Below are positions 10,403 to 19,089 of a DNA stretch of 64,000 nucleotides, one piece after another (position 1 is the stretch's first letter; each line of letters starts with the position of its first letter). The stretch lies in contig CM051005.1 of assembly GCA_027704905.1 (NCBI GenBank), positions 31,959,505-32,023,504 on the forward strand, given 5' to 3'. Made by a program: the position numbers and the translations under genes. The notes under the pieces were generated by a model that saw nothing but the letters and a program-made list of their open reading frames with translations, was not told the origin of the DNA and did not search any database. This DNA is from Muraenolepis orangiensis (lineage: Eukaryota; Chordata; Actinopteri; Gadiformes; Muraenolepididae).

Positions 10403-10945
10403 TGTAACGGCCTGGGGAAGGCTGTGATTGGGGGGGCCCCGAGGGGAGGGGTTCTGGGGAATGCTGTGATTGGGGGGCCCGAGGGGAGTGGTTCTGGGGA
10501 AGGCTGTGATTGGGGGGGCCCGAGGGGAGTGGTTCTGGGGAATGCTGTGATTGGGGGGGCCCGAGGGGAGGGTTCTGGGGAATGCTGTGATTGGGGGGGC
10601 CCGAGGGGAGGGGTTCTGGGGAATGCTGTGATTGGGGGGGCCCCGAGGGGAGGGGTTCTGGGGAATGCTGTGATTGGGGGGGCCCCGAGGGGAGGGGTTC
10701 TGGGGAATGCTGTGATTGGGGGGGCCCCGAGGGGAGGGGTTCTGGGGAATGCTGTGATTGGGGGGGCCCCGAGGGTAGGGGTTCTGGGGAATGCTGTGAT
10801 TGGGGGGGCCCGAGGGGAGGGGTTCTGGTTGGACGGGAGTTTAGGGGATGTTGTTTCGGGTTTTGTGTGAAGTGTGTGTGGAAACTAGCTTGTTAGCTGA
10901 CGGCTAAGGGCACTATACTCCGTGTCCTTCGGCTTATTTAGCTAC
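10403..10945 (+). repeat. 3' LTR of the gypsy element, expanded by ten 40-42-bp units
   Basis: Starts TGTAACGGCCTGGGG and ends TTAGCTACA. Positions about 10413-10828 hold ten tandem copies of a unit with GGAATGCTGTGATTGGGGGG and CCGAGGGGAGGGGTTCT. The remaining LTR sequence is nearly the same as the 5' LTR, except that the CAATAAACATTGTGTT segment is lost. The apparent 204-codon frame across it is a by-product of the 42-bp period. Confidence 0.88.
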
Positions 10946-11287
10946 AATATGTTATAAAGTAAAAGACAACAACGATATTACAACATTAAACTATTGGGCT
11001 AAAAGCATGGATGTATCAATGAGACACATAAACCAACATATAATCAGGATCGGAGAAAATAAAAATAAACTGATTCAAAATGTGCTGTATCCATGGATGT
11101 AGAGATGTTCCACTGTGGCTTTGACCTGCATGATAGTAGTAAATAGTAAATAGTAAATTATATTCAGCTACATTCAACTCTGTTTATGTTGTGTTGTGTA
11201 GTTTGTAGAGACTTTAATTAATGTTTATTGCATTAACTTACATTCAAACACTGCACTGGTCTCCCTTCCAAGAGGAAAAACATTAAG
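10946..11287. other. no gene recognised
   Basis: AT-rich sequence with a small TAGTAAA triplication near 11140. Nothing else was recognised. Confidence 0.4.
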
Positions 11288-11490
11288 TCACACCATTCTC
11301 ACCAGTTTGAACCAAATATAATGCTCAAATAATGCAGCTATTGGATATACAGCTGCCCAGGGAGCAGTGTATAGGGCGTCTGGTGCCTTGCTCAAGGGCA
11401 CCTCGGCAGTGCCTAGGTGTTTCGGGGACTTGAACCGGCGACCTTCCTGTTCCCAAGTCCCAACAGACTGAGCTGTCCTGCAGCACCCAA
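11288..11490 (-). repeat. tRNA-derived SINE-like repeat
   Basis: On the minus strand, ACAGCTCAGTCTGTTGGGAC (A-box-like) is followed by GGTCGCCGGTTCAAGTCCCC (B-box-like), then a GAGGTGCCCTTGAGCAAGGC body. This layout is typical of fish tRNA-derived SINEs. The 3' limit is uncertain. Confidence 0.6.
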
Positions 11491-11615
11491 TAAAGGATGA
11501 TTCCGATTCTGATTTGCATTCTTTCCTGTCCTGTTTCTGCTTATTCGGAAATGAAGAAGAAGAAGAAGAAATAAACACAGGGCCCATTTTACTCATGACT
11601 AAAAATGTTGACACA

Positions 11616-11676
<61 letters not shown>
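11616..11676. repeat. (CA)n microsatellite
   Basis: About 30 uninterrupted CA dinucleotides. Confidence 0.97.
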
Positions 11677-11677
<1 letters not shown>

Positions 11678-11994
11678 AAACGCATACTAACGCACTGCAC
11701 ACTGCACACCCTCCCACATGTGCACCCAAACAGATGTAAACACTCACAAACACACATGTTGACATCTCATTATAACTCAAAGTTCCTAAATCTATATTTT
11801 TTATTGTTTTTTCATTTCACAAAACCCCTCACTGGATTAGACTATGCTATATTTTTGTTGTATGCGGTAAAAAAACAACACAGCATTCATAACAATTCAT
11901 AACAATGTGTAACAATGTGTGATTCTGTCTCTGAGTGAACATTCATCTGAAGTGCGGAGGTTTTTTTTCTGGATTAATTTGTCGGCTCCTTATG

Positions 11995-12127
11995 CCTCCC
12001 CTCCCCCTCCTCCCCCTCCCCTCCCCCTCCCCCTGCCCTCCCCCCCCTCCCCCTCCCCCTCCTCCTCCTGCCCCTCCCCCTCCTCCTCCTCCTCCTCCCC
12101 CTCCCCCTCCTCCTCCCCCTCCCCCTC
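11995..12127. repeat. C-rich polypyrimidine tract
   Basis: A 130-bp run of mixed CCCCTC, CCTCCT and CCCT units. The minus strand is almost pure G with single A, so it could form G-quadruplex or triplex structures. Polyproline and polyglycine frames across it are artefacts. Confidence 0.9.
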
Positions 12128-12295
12128 GCACCCACAATTGCTCAAATATTAATTAAAATAATAATTTAAAAAAAATAGATATATGACTGCACCTCACAAT
12201 CTGCCAGCGTCTCTTCACTTTATGTGTGGATATTTTACCCGTTAATTGTTTTTATTCTACATTAACTGATTTATGTATTGTTGTGGTACACAGAT

Positions 12296-12344
<49 letters not shown>

Positions 12345-12575
12345 AATATTTGGTTACTAAGAAAATTAAAAACAATTATCATTTGAAATAGTAACGTTTT
12401 TATGTTAGATATCTATTCATATACAGTTTATCATTTCAATACATGGTGTTTGGTTCATATTGTATATATCAGATAACTCTACAATCCAACTTACGTGTAT
12501 ATTAAATTCTCTTTCCAGAGTCCAAACAGTGACCCCTACAGCCTGTTAAGAGCCCCCACCGGCCCTCGTCCCACT
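12128..12575. other. no gene; (TG)n near 12299-12334
   Basis: AT-rich sequence with one (TG)n tract of about 18 repeats. No exon or known element was seen. Confidence 0.5.
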
Positions 12576-12690
12576 GTTTCAGAACCTGAAGGTAATTATG
12601 CTCAGGTTGACGAGCCCAGAGGTGTTTAGAAGGTTGCCGGTTCAATCCCCTTCTACCTGGCTTGGGCAAGATGAATGTCAGGTTTGTGCT
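12576..12690 (+). repeat. tRNA-like SINE fragment
   Basis: GCTCAGGTTGACGAGCC followed by AAGGTTGCCGGTTCAATCCC (B-box-like). The same unit occurs on the minus strand near 17650, 49900, 54095 and 62300. Confidence 0.55.
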
Positions 12691-12964
12691 TTGGATGTGT
12701 GGAGCTTCTTGTCTTGTTTCTGTTCCACAGTACATAACCCAAACCCCCCTCCCCTCACTCCCTCCCCCTCCTGAGTACCTCCCCTTAGAGAATAATACTA
12801 ATACATATTAAAAAATAAATAATAATAATAATAATAATAACAATAAATTTTTTTTTTTTTAAATCATAATAATAACACAATTCAAATAATTCATAAATAA
12901 GTAGACCTTAACCCAAATACAGACCACCCACACATACCCAGACGTCTACTTTTTAATGGTGAAT

Positions 12965-13280
12965 TAATGAATGACTAAGATAGATCCTTACATGGCGATA
13001 ACCCGCCCCCAAAACTCTGGGCCGCTCGGGTCCGGGAGTTTTACAATGGACTTCAATGGGAGTTTACGGAGGACGTTCCTCTGTACTCATTTAAATGAGC
13101 TGTAGGGGGCGCTGTTGGTGCTTTGACAGGGGACACGATTGTTGTGCCTTCAAAGTGTTAAAATAATAATTGTATAAGTATTTACAGATGAATCCGTTAA
13201 ATTGATGTGTATTTATTTTTCTCTTGCAAGTTTATTTTTCTCAGAAATTGTAGGAAGGATGGTCCTCCCTTTCCTCAATG
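12965..13280 (-). mobile_element. hAT-like MITE fragment
   Basis: The stretch from TAGATCCTTACATGGCGATA to GGACCATCC-type sequence is the reverse complement of 34317-34690, with mismatches and small indels. Both copies contain a TAGGGGGCGCTGTTGGT-type core and an AGAGAAA/CTTGCAAG segment. The 34-kb copy begins CAGTGGAGGCTCGTCC, a hAT-style terminus; here that end is cut by an AT repeat. Confidence 0.55.
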
Positions 13281-13283
13281 TGT

Positions 13284-13288
<5 letters not shown>

Positions 13289-13322
<34 letters not shown>

Positions 13323-13332
13323 TATATATATA
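13289..13332. repeat. (TA)n microsatellite
   Basis: TA dinucleotide run joining the MITE fragment to duplicated block A. Confidence 0.9.
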
Positions 13333-13335
13333 TAA

Positions 13336-13440
13336 ATGAGTAGACAGAGAGAACCAGAGAACATCATGTTCTGTACCGCTTTCTGGTCTGACTGAGGAGG
13401 AAGTTAAACAGCGTTTATAGTGTTCTGTACAGTGGTTCTA
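13336..13440 (-). pseudogene. copy of the SLAM-like gene's signal-peptide exon
   Basis: Minus-strand ATG at 13367 begins MMFSGSLCLLIY, as in exon 1 of the gene at 24559. The exon is cut off after about 12 codons by the (TA)n tract, so the splice donor and all other exons are missing. The upstream 180 bp (CAGAACGCG-like and GGTCGCGACC sequence) also matches the intact gene and block B, so the promoter side was copied too. Confidence 0.8.
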
Positions 13441-13599
13441 ACCCCGGGTCGCGACCCTGGGACGGGTCACGGGACATTGCCTGACACAAAGGTCGCCAAA
13501 ATTGTCTGGGAATCGTTTAATCTTAAAACAATTCATCATAATAATAATCATTTAAAATTTAAAATGTCATGAATATACACCTTTGTGTGTGTCTACAGG

Positions 13600-13890
13600 T
13601 GTGTAGCAGATGACGTTGCTTGAGGCTCCTCCTGAAGACAAGGTCTCAGGGTGATGAGGAATCCGGTTTATTGTAGAGTTTGAATCCTGGAGAACAGAGC
13701 AGATGGAACATGCTAGAGCTCTCCCTCTAGTGTGTGGTGGAGGCTGTTTTAACCTGTGGCCTTGATTAACAAGGACCCACAGGTGTGTAGCCTCACCAGC
13801 CAACCAGTCCAACTCAGGCCAGGTGAGGCTGCTTAAGCCACCAGCACCAACCCCACACACTCCACACACCCCCTACGGCAAATTGAGGCT
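13600..13890 (-). repeat. LTR-like repeat (three copies in the window)
   Basis: On the minus strand it contains GCCTCACCTGGCCTGAGTTG, later an ACAATAAACCGG signal, then CTTGTCTTCAGGAGGAGCC. Related copies lie at 54595-54745 and 55160-55620. The polyadenylation signal followed by a short U5-like end suggests an LTR, but no matching internal region or target duplication was found. Confidence 0.45.
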
Positions 13891-13920
13891 GGGGAAATCT
13901 TCACGGTTTAGAAGTTTAAA

Positions 13921-14150
13921 ATGTTGTTAAAAACCCAACCCCATTGTCCGTACACCCCCCAGGGTGACCTGCCAACCCCCACTCCCCCTCCTGAGTCTTG
14001 GAGACCGGAGGCCTGGGCTGCTGCCTTGATTGGAGGTGGTTCCCTCTGGACTGGCGGTGGTCTGGGATGTCTGGATGGGTTTGGAGGCTGGACAGCTGGG
14101 CCACGGTGGTAGCTCCTTCAAGGGCCCACCAACAGCCCCCAGTAAGGTTG
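13921..14150. other. duplicated sequence of unknown nature
   Basis: This region is nearly identical to 54784-55005, from AACCCAACCCCATTGTC to AAGGGCCCACCAACAGCC. Open frames run on both strands in each copy, but they do not match each other in extent and have no recognisable motif. It is probably part of the neighbouring LTR-like repeat. Confidence 0.4.
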
Positions 14151-14303
14151 CTGCAAATTTAATAAAATTATTATAAAAAAAAATTCTAATATTTTTCTGA
14201 AGAGTATAAATTGTGTGTGCACGCAGTAGCAGTTACCCATGCGTTTTCCTGCCTGTTTTTAAATTGTGTCTCCATTGTGTTGTTCCTGTCGTTACCTTTT
14301 CAG

Positions 14304-14598
14304 TTTCTCTGAGGAGTTGGGGGAGATGGTGAAGGCTGAACAGCAGGGGGCGCCGATTGACCAGACGATGGCTGCAGACATGGCCCTAAGTCCCTCAGTA
14401 AGAACATCATTCATCATTCATTACTTTATTGATCCTGTCAAATAGTTTCCAGTCTCAGGAAACATTCTTGAGTTGTCTAATCAGTATTTTAATGTAATTT
14501 ATTATCATTTTCAGAAGTCAGCGGAGGCAGAGGAGCCTGCCCACCATGAGCATGCCATGTTTTTCCCCTGGGGGGGAATGTACTGGATTTACTGGTGA
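14304..14598 (+). other. pair of exon-like segments, block A copy
   Basis: Exon-like 1 (about 14304-14397) follows a CTTTTCAG acceptor-like site. It reads SEELGEMVKAEQQGAPIDQT and then MAADMALSPS, ending at a GTAAGA donor-like site. Exon-like 2 (from about 14515) follows TTTTCAG, reads KSAEAEEPAHHEHA, and stops near 14598. The block B copy has the same exon 1. In exon 2, block A lacks about 10 bases, so the two C-termini differ. No protein family was recognised. It could be the last exons of a host gene or part of a retroelement; a GGGGGGAATGTA polypurine-like stretch at the end favours the latter. Confidence 0.3.
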
Positions 14599-14830
14599 AC
14601 TTCTTCATTCTTCCCTCTGACTGACTAACCCGACCCCCTTAATGAACAATTATCAATAAACCCATCCGCAGACACAGAACTCAGAAAACTCTGCTGTGGC
14701 ATGTCTGTGTAGTGATTCAACTCAGTTCAATCACTTAGAATGCAGGTGGTGAACCGGCGTCTGGATGTGCTCCCAAGGAGCCGTCGGCCACTCCATGGGT
14801 GCTTTGGCTGGCCGGCCCATTCCCCCACTC

Positions 14831-15430
14831 AGGAGAGAGTCTCTCTCCAGCTCCACCAGGTCCGTCTATAGGAGAGTCTCTCTCCAGCTCCACCAGGTCC
14901 GTCTATAGGAGAGAGTCTCTCTCCAGCTCCACCAGGTCCGTCTATAGGAGAGTCTCTCTCCAGCTCCACCAGGTCCGTCTATAGGAGAGAGTCTCTCTCC
15001 AGCTCCACCAGGTCCATCTAAGGAGAGTCTCTCTCTAGCTCCACCAGGTCCGTCTATAGGAGAGAGTCTCTCTCCAGCTCCACCAGGTCCGTCTATAGGA
15101 GAGTCTCTCTCTAGCTCCACCAGGTCCGTCTATAGGAGAGAGTCTCTCTCCAGCTCCACCAGGTCCGTCTATAGGAGAGAGTCTCTCTCCAGCTCCACCA
15201 GGTCCGTCTATAGGAGAGTCTCTCTCCAGCTCCACCAGGTCCGTCTACAGGAGAGTCTCTCTCCAGCTCCACCAGGTCCGTCTATAGGAGAGAGGCTCCA
15301 CAAGGTCCGTCTATAGGAGAGAGTCTCTCTCCAGCTCCACCAGGTCTGTCTATAGGAGAGAGTCTCTCTCCAGCTCCACCAGGTCCGTCTATAGGAGAGA
15401 GTCTCTCTCCAGCTCCACCAGGTCTGTCTA
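14831..15430. repeat. 35-39-bp minisatellite, about 17 copies
   Basis: Core CCAGCTCCACCAGGTCCGTC followed by TATAGGAGAG and TCTCTCT. The GAGAG/GAGAGAG variation changes unit length. The block B copy at 59681-60030 has about 9 units, so the array has changed size since duplication. Confidence 0.95.
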
Positions 15431-16915
15431 TGGTCGGTCACCACGGCAGTGCTGCAGGACGTTCTTCACCCTGAGGTGTACCTGGTGTGATGAAGGCGAC
15501 ACTCTCCCCCCTCTTCATCACACACCCTGTGGTGGGGCTGCTGCTTGTCCCCTGGATGTCCAGCCGTAGGGTCGCTAACGTCCCGTCCAGGCAGAGGGTT
15601 TCCAAACCCCTCCCACCAGAGGCTCTCGACAGGTCAGTCCCTGTGTTGGAGCGGCCTGGGGTGAAGTCCAGCTCAAATGGTATTGATTCAGTCATCTGTC
15701 TGTCACAGCAGCTCAAGAGGCTTGTGGGAATTACCAGCATGGGATAATAAATACATTAAACAAACATAAACATACATTGGAAATTGAAAAAATGTATAAT
15801 TACAATATATCCTCTCATGCCTCTATAATCGTTAATAGTGGCCTTGTGATACAGTGTTGTCTTATGATGTCTAACTCCACAACTCACTAGACTTCAATGA
15901 CATGGTGATCAACCTTTCTGCACCTCAGAAAGCGTGTCGCTGTTGTCTATGGATAAGGTTGGTCTTAAGCCCCGCCCCCCAACTTCAGCACCAGCCGCCA
16001 CTGCTAATATGGCTCCAGAACATTACAAGGGTTCTGGGTTCATAGCGTTGGGAAAATAGAGTCTCTCTGGTCCCATGCAGTTGGCTGTTCTTTATTCTTT
16101 ATTATCTGTCAGTACAAACAACTGAACCTGGAAAGTAAGATAAGCTATACAGAAACAATCCTTGTATTGTTTTGGAGTCAGAGCACCAGATGCTTCAAGT
16201 AGTTCCTCACTTTGGTCGTTCTTCTCTCACACGCTCCTGAGCCTGAGTTCACATACTGCTGACAATCCATTCACATTAAACTACTACTACTACTACTGCA
16301 GCTCAGAGAGATATGGTACAGGACTTTTAGTAGAACGTGACAGCATTTCACATTTCACGAGAGCATTTCATGTGTATGGGAGAGGTACATAAGTACATAA
16401 TATGGCAAACACCGCCACTTAATGTGTAAAATGTAATATGAAAAGCAAGGAGGATAGTGATAGCATTCGTGGAAGGCCAACATCATCATTAGCCCCTATC
16501 AAACATGTACTGAGAAACACACAGAGAACTCTACATGTATGACTTTATCACAACAAAGTTCATTCTAATGTAGTAGTATGACTTGTGCAGACAGTGAGTA
16601 TTCACCTCATGTGAACCTCAACCCGTTGAGGAAGAGTCAAACTGTGGTTGGAAACACCAGCCCTTATGTTGGAGCTTTGACAGTAAGCTATGATCCGTTA
16701 AGATCACTTGAGATACAGAGTCGCTGTGGAGTCATGTGTTGTAAAGCATTTTATAACAGGAGACACGGTACAAAACAGAGAAAAAAAACGATTTAATGAT
16801 AAAGAAAATATATAAAACGATAAAGATAAAAAGAATAAAAAAGGATATATATAGATATATATATACCGTATAGATTGACCTGGCCAAGAAAGCAGTTCAT
16901 GAAACAATACACTGT
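15431..16915. other. duplicated non-coding sequence
   Basis: Collinear with 60031-61490. Short open frames occur in both copies but their ends differ, and no protein motif or splice pattern was recognised. A short (CTA)n lies near 16278. Confidence 0.5.
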
Positions 16916-17188
16916 GGTAAATGGTAAATGGATTTATATAGCTCTTTTCTAACCAATGGTTACTCAAAGCGCTTTACAAGTCATGCCTCACATTCACACA
17001 TTCATTCAACCACCAATGGAGGAGTCAGCCATCAGGAGACAGCCAGCAGGTCAGGAGCAGTTAGGGTTAGGGTGTCTTGCTCAAGGACACCTCGACAGCT
17101 TTTGCTAGGAGGAGGCGGCAGGGATCAAACCAGCGACCTTCCAGTTGTGAGGCGACCGCTCTACCCCCTGAGCTGTACTGCCGCCCCA
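16916..17188 (-). repeat. tRNA-derived SINE, block A copy
   Basis: On the minus strand, GGGGCGGCAGTACAGCTCAG and GGGTAGAGCGG (A-box-like) lead to AAGGTCGCTGGTTTGATCCC (B-box-like). A body with CGAGGTGTCCTTGAGCAAGA follows, then a tail with AAAGCGCTTTGAGTAACC and TATATAAATCCATTTACC. This is a complete-looking fish tRNA-SINE. The matching copy is at 61493-61766. Confidence 0.8.
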
Positions 17189-17529
17189 CTGAGGTGACAC
17201 AGAGCTCTGTTTAAACCTCTGGCTTCAACAGTAAACGACACATCCTGAACAATAGACAGTAAGAGCTCAGCCTGTAGGCTGTAATGACCTCTATCTAGTA
17301 ACAGATGAGCTCAGGTAAGGAGGAGCCACTCCAAACAGGGTTTATAATGAAACGTCAGCAGTGAACCACTTGTGTACATTAAGAGAAGGCCACTCGGCTC
17401 TAGCAGAGAGTGCTGTGTGAGAAATGTACAGCCAAGGAGAACATGTAAGCACCATAATCCAACCTCTTGACTGTGAACACACACAGTGGAATACAGCAGA
17501 TCACCAGAATCCAGCATGGACCAGACAGG

Positions 17530-17531
<2 letters not shown>

Positions 17532-17567
<36 letters not shown>
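17532..17567. repeat. (TG)n microsatellite, short allele of the duplication
   Basis: About 18 TG repeats. The paralogous site in block B (62111-62228) has about 59. Confidence 0.95.
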
Positions 17568-17568
<1 letters not shown>

Positions 17569-17639
17569 CGTGGCGTGGTGTGTGTCAGTAAAATAAAAAT
17601 GGTATAACATCAAAAGCAGAAAACATGTACAACCGATGG

Positions 17640-17715
17640 ACAACTTGACAAGTTGTAGCAGGGATTGAACCGGCAACCTTCTAAGAACTTCTGGCCTTGT
17701 CAACCTGAGCATAAA
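17640..17715 (-). repeat. tRNA-like SINE fragment
   Basis: Minus strand carries GCTCAGGTTGACAAGGCC and AAGGTTGCCGGTTCAATCCC (B-box-like). It is the same family as 12576-12690 and is duplicated at 62297-62360. Confidence 0.55.
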
Positions 17716-18104
17716 TAACTTCAGGTTTGGTAACAGGGGACTAGGGCCTAACAGACTGTAGATGGAGGGATTGTTTGGACTCTGGAAAGACAATTAAATA
17801 TATACATTGTTGTATCGTCGAGTTTTTTAATATATAAAACATGTACCAAATACCATTGGATTTATAAAGTGTCTAACATATGTGTTTGACATTTCAAATG
17901 ATATATATTTTAATTTTTCATAGGTAACCAAATATTCATAGCAAGTATAATATGTAGGAACTAGTCTTACCTGGTCACCATCACGGGAGAAAGGACTCCA
18001 GCGTTTTCTATAAGGTGGTCCAATGAAAAAGGAGAAAACTAAATGACATTCATGCATACATACAATATACAGAATAAACATATGTTCATCAGAGGAGTTT
18101 CACC

Positions 18105-18335
18105 TTATAACACTTCTGGGTCCTTTTCAAACCTATCACTCATTCATGACATCATTTCTGACCAGAATACTGACTTTTTATGCCTAACTGAGAAATGGTC
18201 AATCAACAGGACTTTCTCACACTCAACCAGCCCCAGCCCCATGTCTATCTGCAGAAGCCCCTCTCTGTGGGTGGTGGTGGGCTGGCTGTTATCCCTCGAG
18301 CCTCCTGATCAAACAACTCCCTGTAGTGAATAACA
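18105..18335 (+). pseudogene. LINE endonuclease N-terminal fragment, block A
   Basis: Reads ISDQNTDFLCLTEKW, then in shifted frames FLTLNQ- and LQKPLCG-like pieces. This is the catalytic-glutamate region of an APE-type LINE endonuclease (family consensus has ...FLCLTETW); here the TET triad reads TEK. No further pol sequence follows. The copy at 62735-62965 reads TETC. Confidence 0.6.
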
Positions 18336-18454
18336 CCTCAATGGGTGGTTTTCACCCACGTGACTAAGTCCTTGACAACGGTTGCTATCCGCCATGTTGG
18401 AGCCCCTCGACATAAACACAGAGTCACAATACAGACGCTCGAGTGAGAAAACGA

Positions 18455-18690
18455 TGGTTCATTGTGTTATAGTTGGCTGTGGAAGTAAAAGGACGGCGTA
18501 GGACTATTCCGTATACCTTCTGTTCTACATAAACAGGGCAAGAGTTGGAAACACTTACTGAAGAGAGAAGAGAAGCTATAAGGCAATAAGTCGAGATGAT
18601 ACAACTACTAAAGAGCATTTAGTTTGGGGACAGCCCGCTATGAACTGGGACAGATGTCATGTGGACTGGAAACCTACGCTTAACCTCAAG
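18455..18690 (+). pseudogene. THAP zinc-finger domain relic, block A
   Basis: Starts MVHCVIVGCGSKRTA, giving the CxxxxC pair of a THAP domain, then a stop. Shifted frames continue with FRIPSVLHKQG, LETLTEERREAI and ISRDDTTTKEH, and finally GQPAMNWDRCHVDWKPTLNL, which matches the DWxPS region. THAP domains bind DNA in host regulators and in P-element-type transposases. The frameshifts rule out a functional domain. The copy at 63085-63325 has the same defects. Confidence 0.7.
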
Positions 18691-18699
18691 AAAGACAAA

Positions 18700-18830
18700 C
18701 ATAATATATATATACAACATGCTACTATATAATACATTACAGTTATAGATATATAGCAACATGCTACTATATAATACATTACAGTTATAGATATATAGCA
18801 ACATGTTACTATAAAATACATAATACATAC
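18700..18830. repeat. 42-bp AT-rich minisatellite, about 2-3 copies
   Basis: Units of AACATGCTACTATATAATAC plus ATTACAGTTATAGATATATA. Block B carries the same unit about 15 or more times and runs off the window end. In block A the array degenerates just before the gypsy LTR. Confidence 0.85.
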
Positions 18831-18882
18831 ATAAAGTATAAAGGAGCATGAAACTATATAGTAAATCATATACATTGTCATA

Positions 18883-19059
18883 TGTGTTTACACTCTGTCC
18901 CTTTAAGCAACAGGTTTTGCTTCCGGCTACGTCACCATATAAGCGGCACCTGCGACAAGCCGGCCGGTGTTGAACAAAGCACGAGTGTAATTGTTTGTAT
19001 GAAGTTGCGATACAAATAAAGACCGCAAGCAGAAACCTCCGTGTGATCATTTCACTACA
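18883..19059 (+). repeat. 5' LTR of the second gypsy element
   Basis: TGTGTTTACACTCTG to TTTCACTACA. It has a TATA-like CATATAAGCGG near 18937 and an AAATAAAGACC polyadenylation signal near 19014. Confidence 0.88.
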
Positions 19060-19089
19060 TGGTGTCGAAGTGGCCAGTGAGTCACCACG

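Larger units (their letters stand above)
6661..10945 (+). mobile_element. Ty3/gypsy LTR retrotransposon, internally deleted
   Basis: Two LTRs with TGTAACGG...TACA ends flank gag and pol remnants in the order gag, RNase H end, integrase and C-terminal tail. The 4-bp sequence ATAT abuts both outer ends (6657-6660 and 10946-10949) and is a plausible target duplication. A primer-binding-like TGGTGTCAGAAG follows the 5' LTR. Protease and most of the reverse transcriptase are missing by deletion. The integrase tail is split by a Harbinger-type insertion, so the element is dead. Confidence 0.9.
13336..18830. repeat. segmental duplication, block A
   Basis: About 5.5 kb is collinear and highly similar to 54410-63400 (block B). 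Shared landmarks in the same order are the SLAM-like exon 1 remnant, an LTR-like repeat, the exon-like pair, the 39-bp array, the SINE, a (TG)n tract, the LINE endonuclease remnant, the THAP relic and the start of a 42-bp array. Block A lacks the Rex3-like LINE of block B. It ends in a minisatellite cut by a gypsy LTR at 18883. Tandem arrays differ in copy number between blocks. Confidence 0.9.

Noticed and set aside
10256..10870. 204-codon Gly-rich frame
   Set aside because: It reads through the 42-bp LTR array. The period is a multiple of three, so the frame stays open by chance.
11943..12156. Polyglycine or polyproline protein
   Set aside because: Low-complexity C-rich tract, with no exon structure.
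15487..15747. Frame shared by blocks A and B (for example SSRRVANV, SKPLPPEALDRSVPVLE)
   Set aside because: Small indels between the blocks break the frame at different points, and an opposite-strand frame is equally long. No coding constraint is evident.
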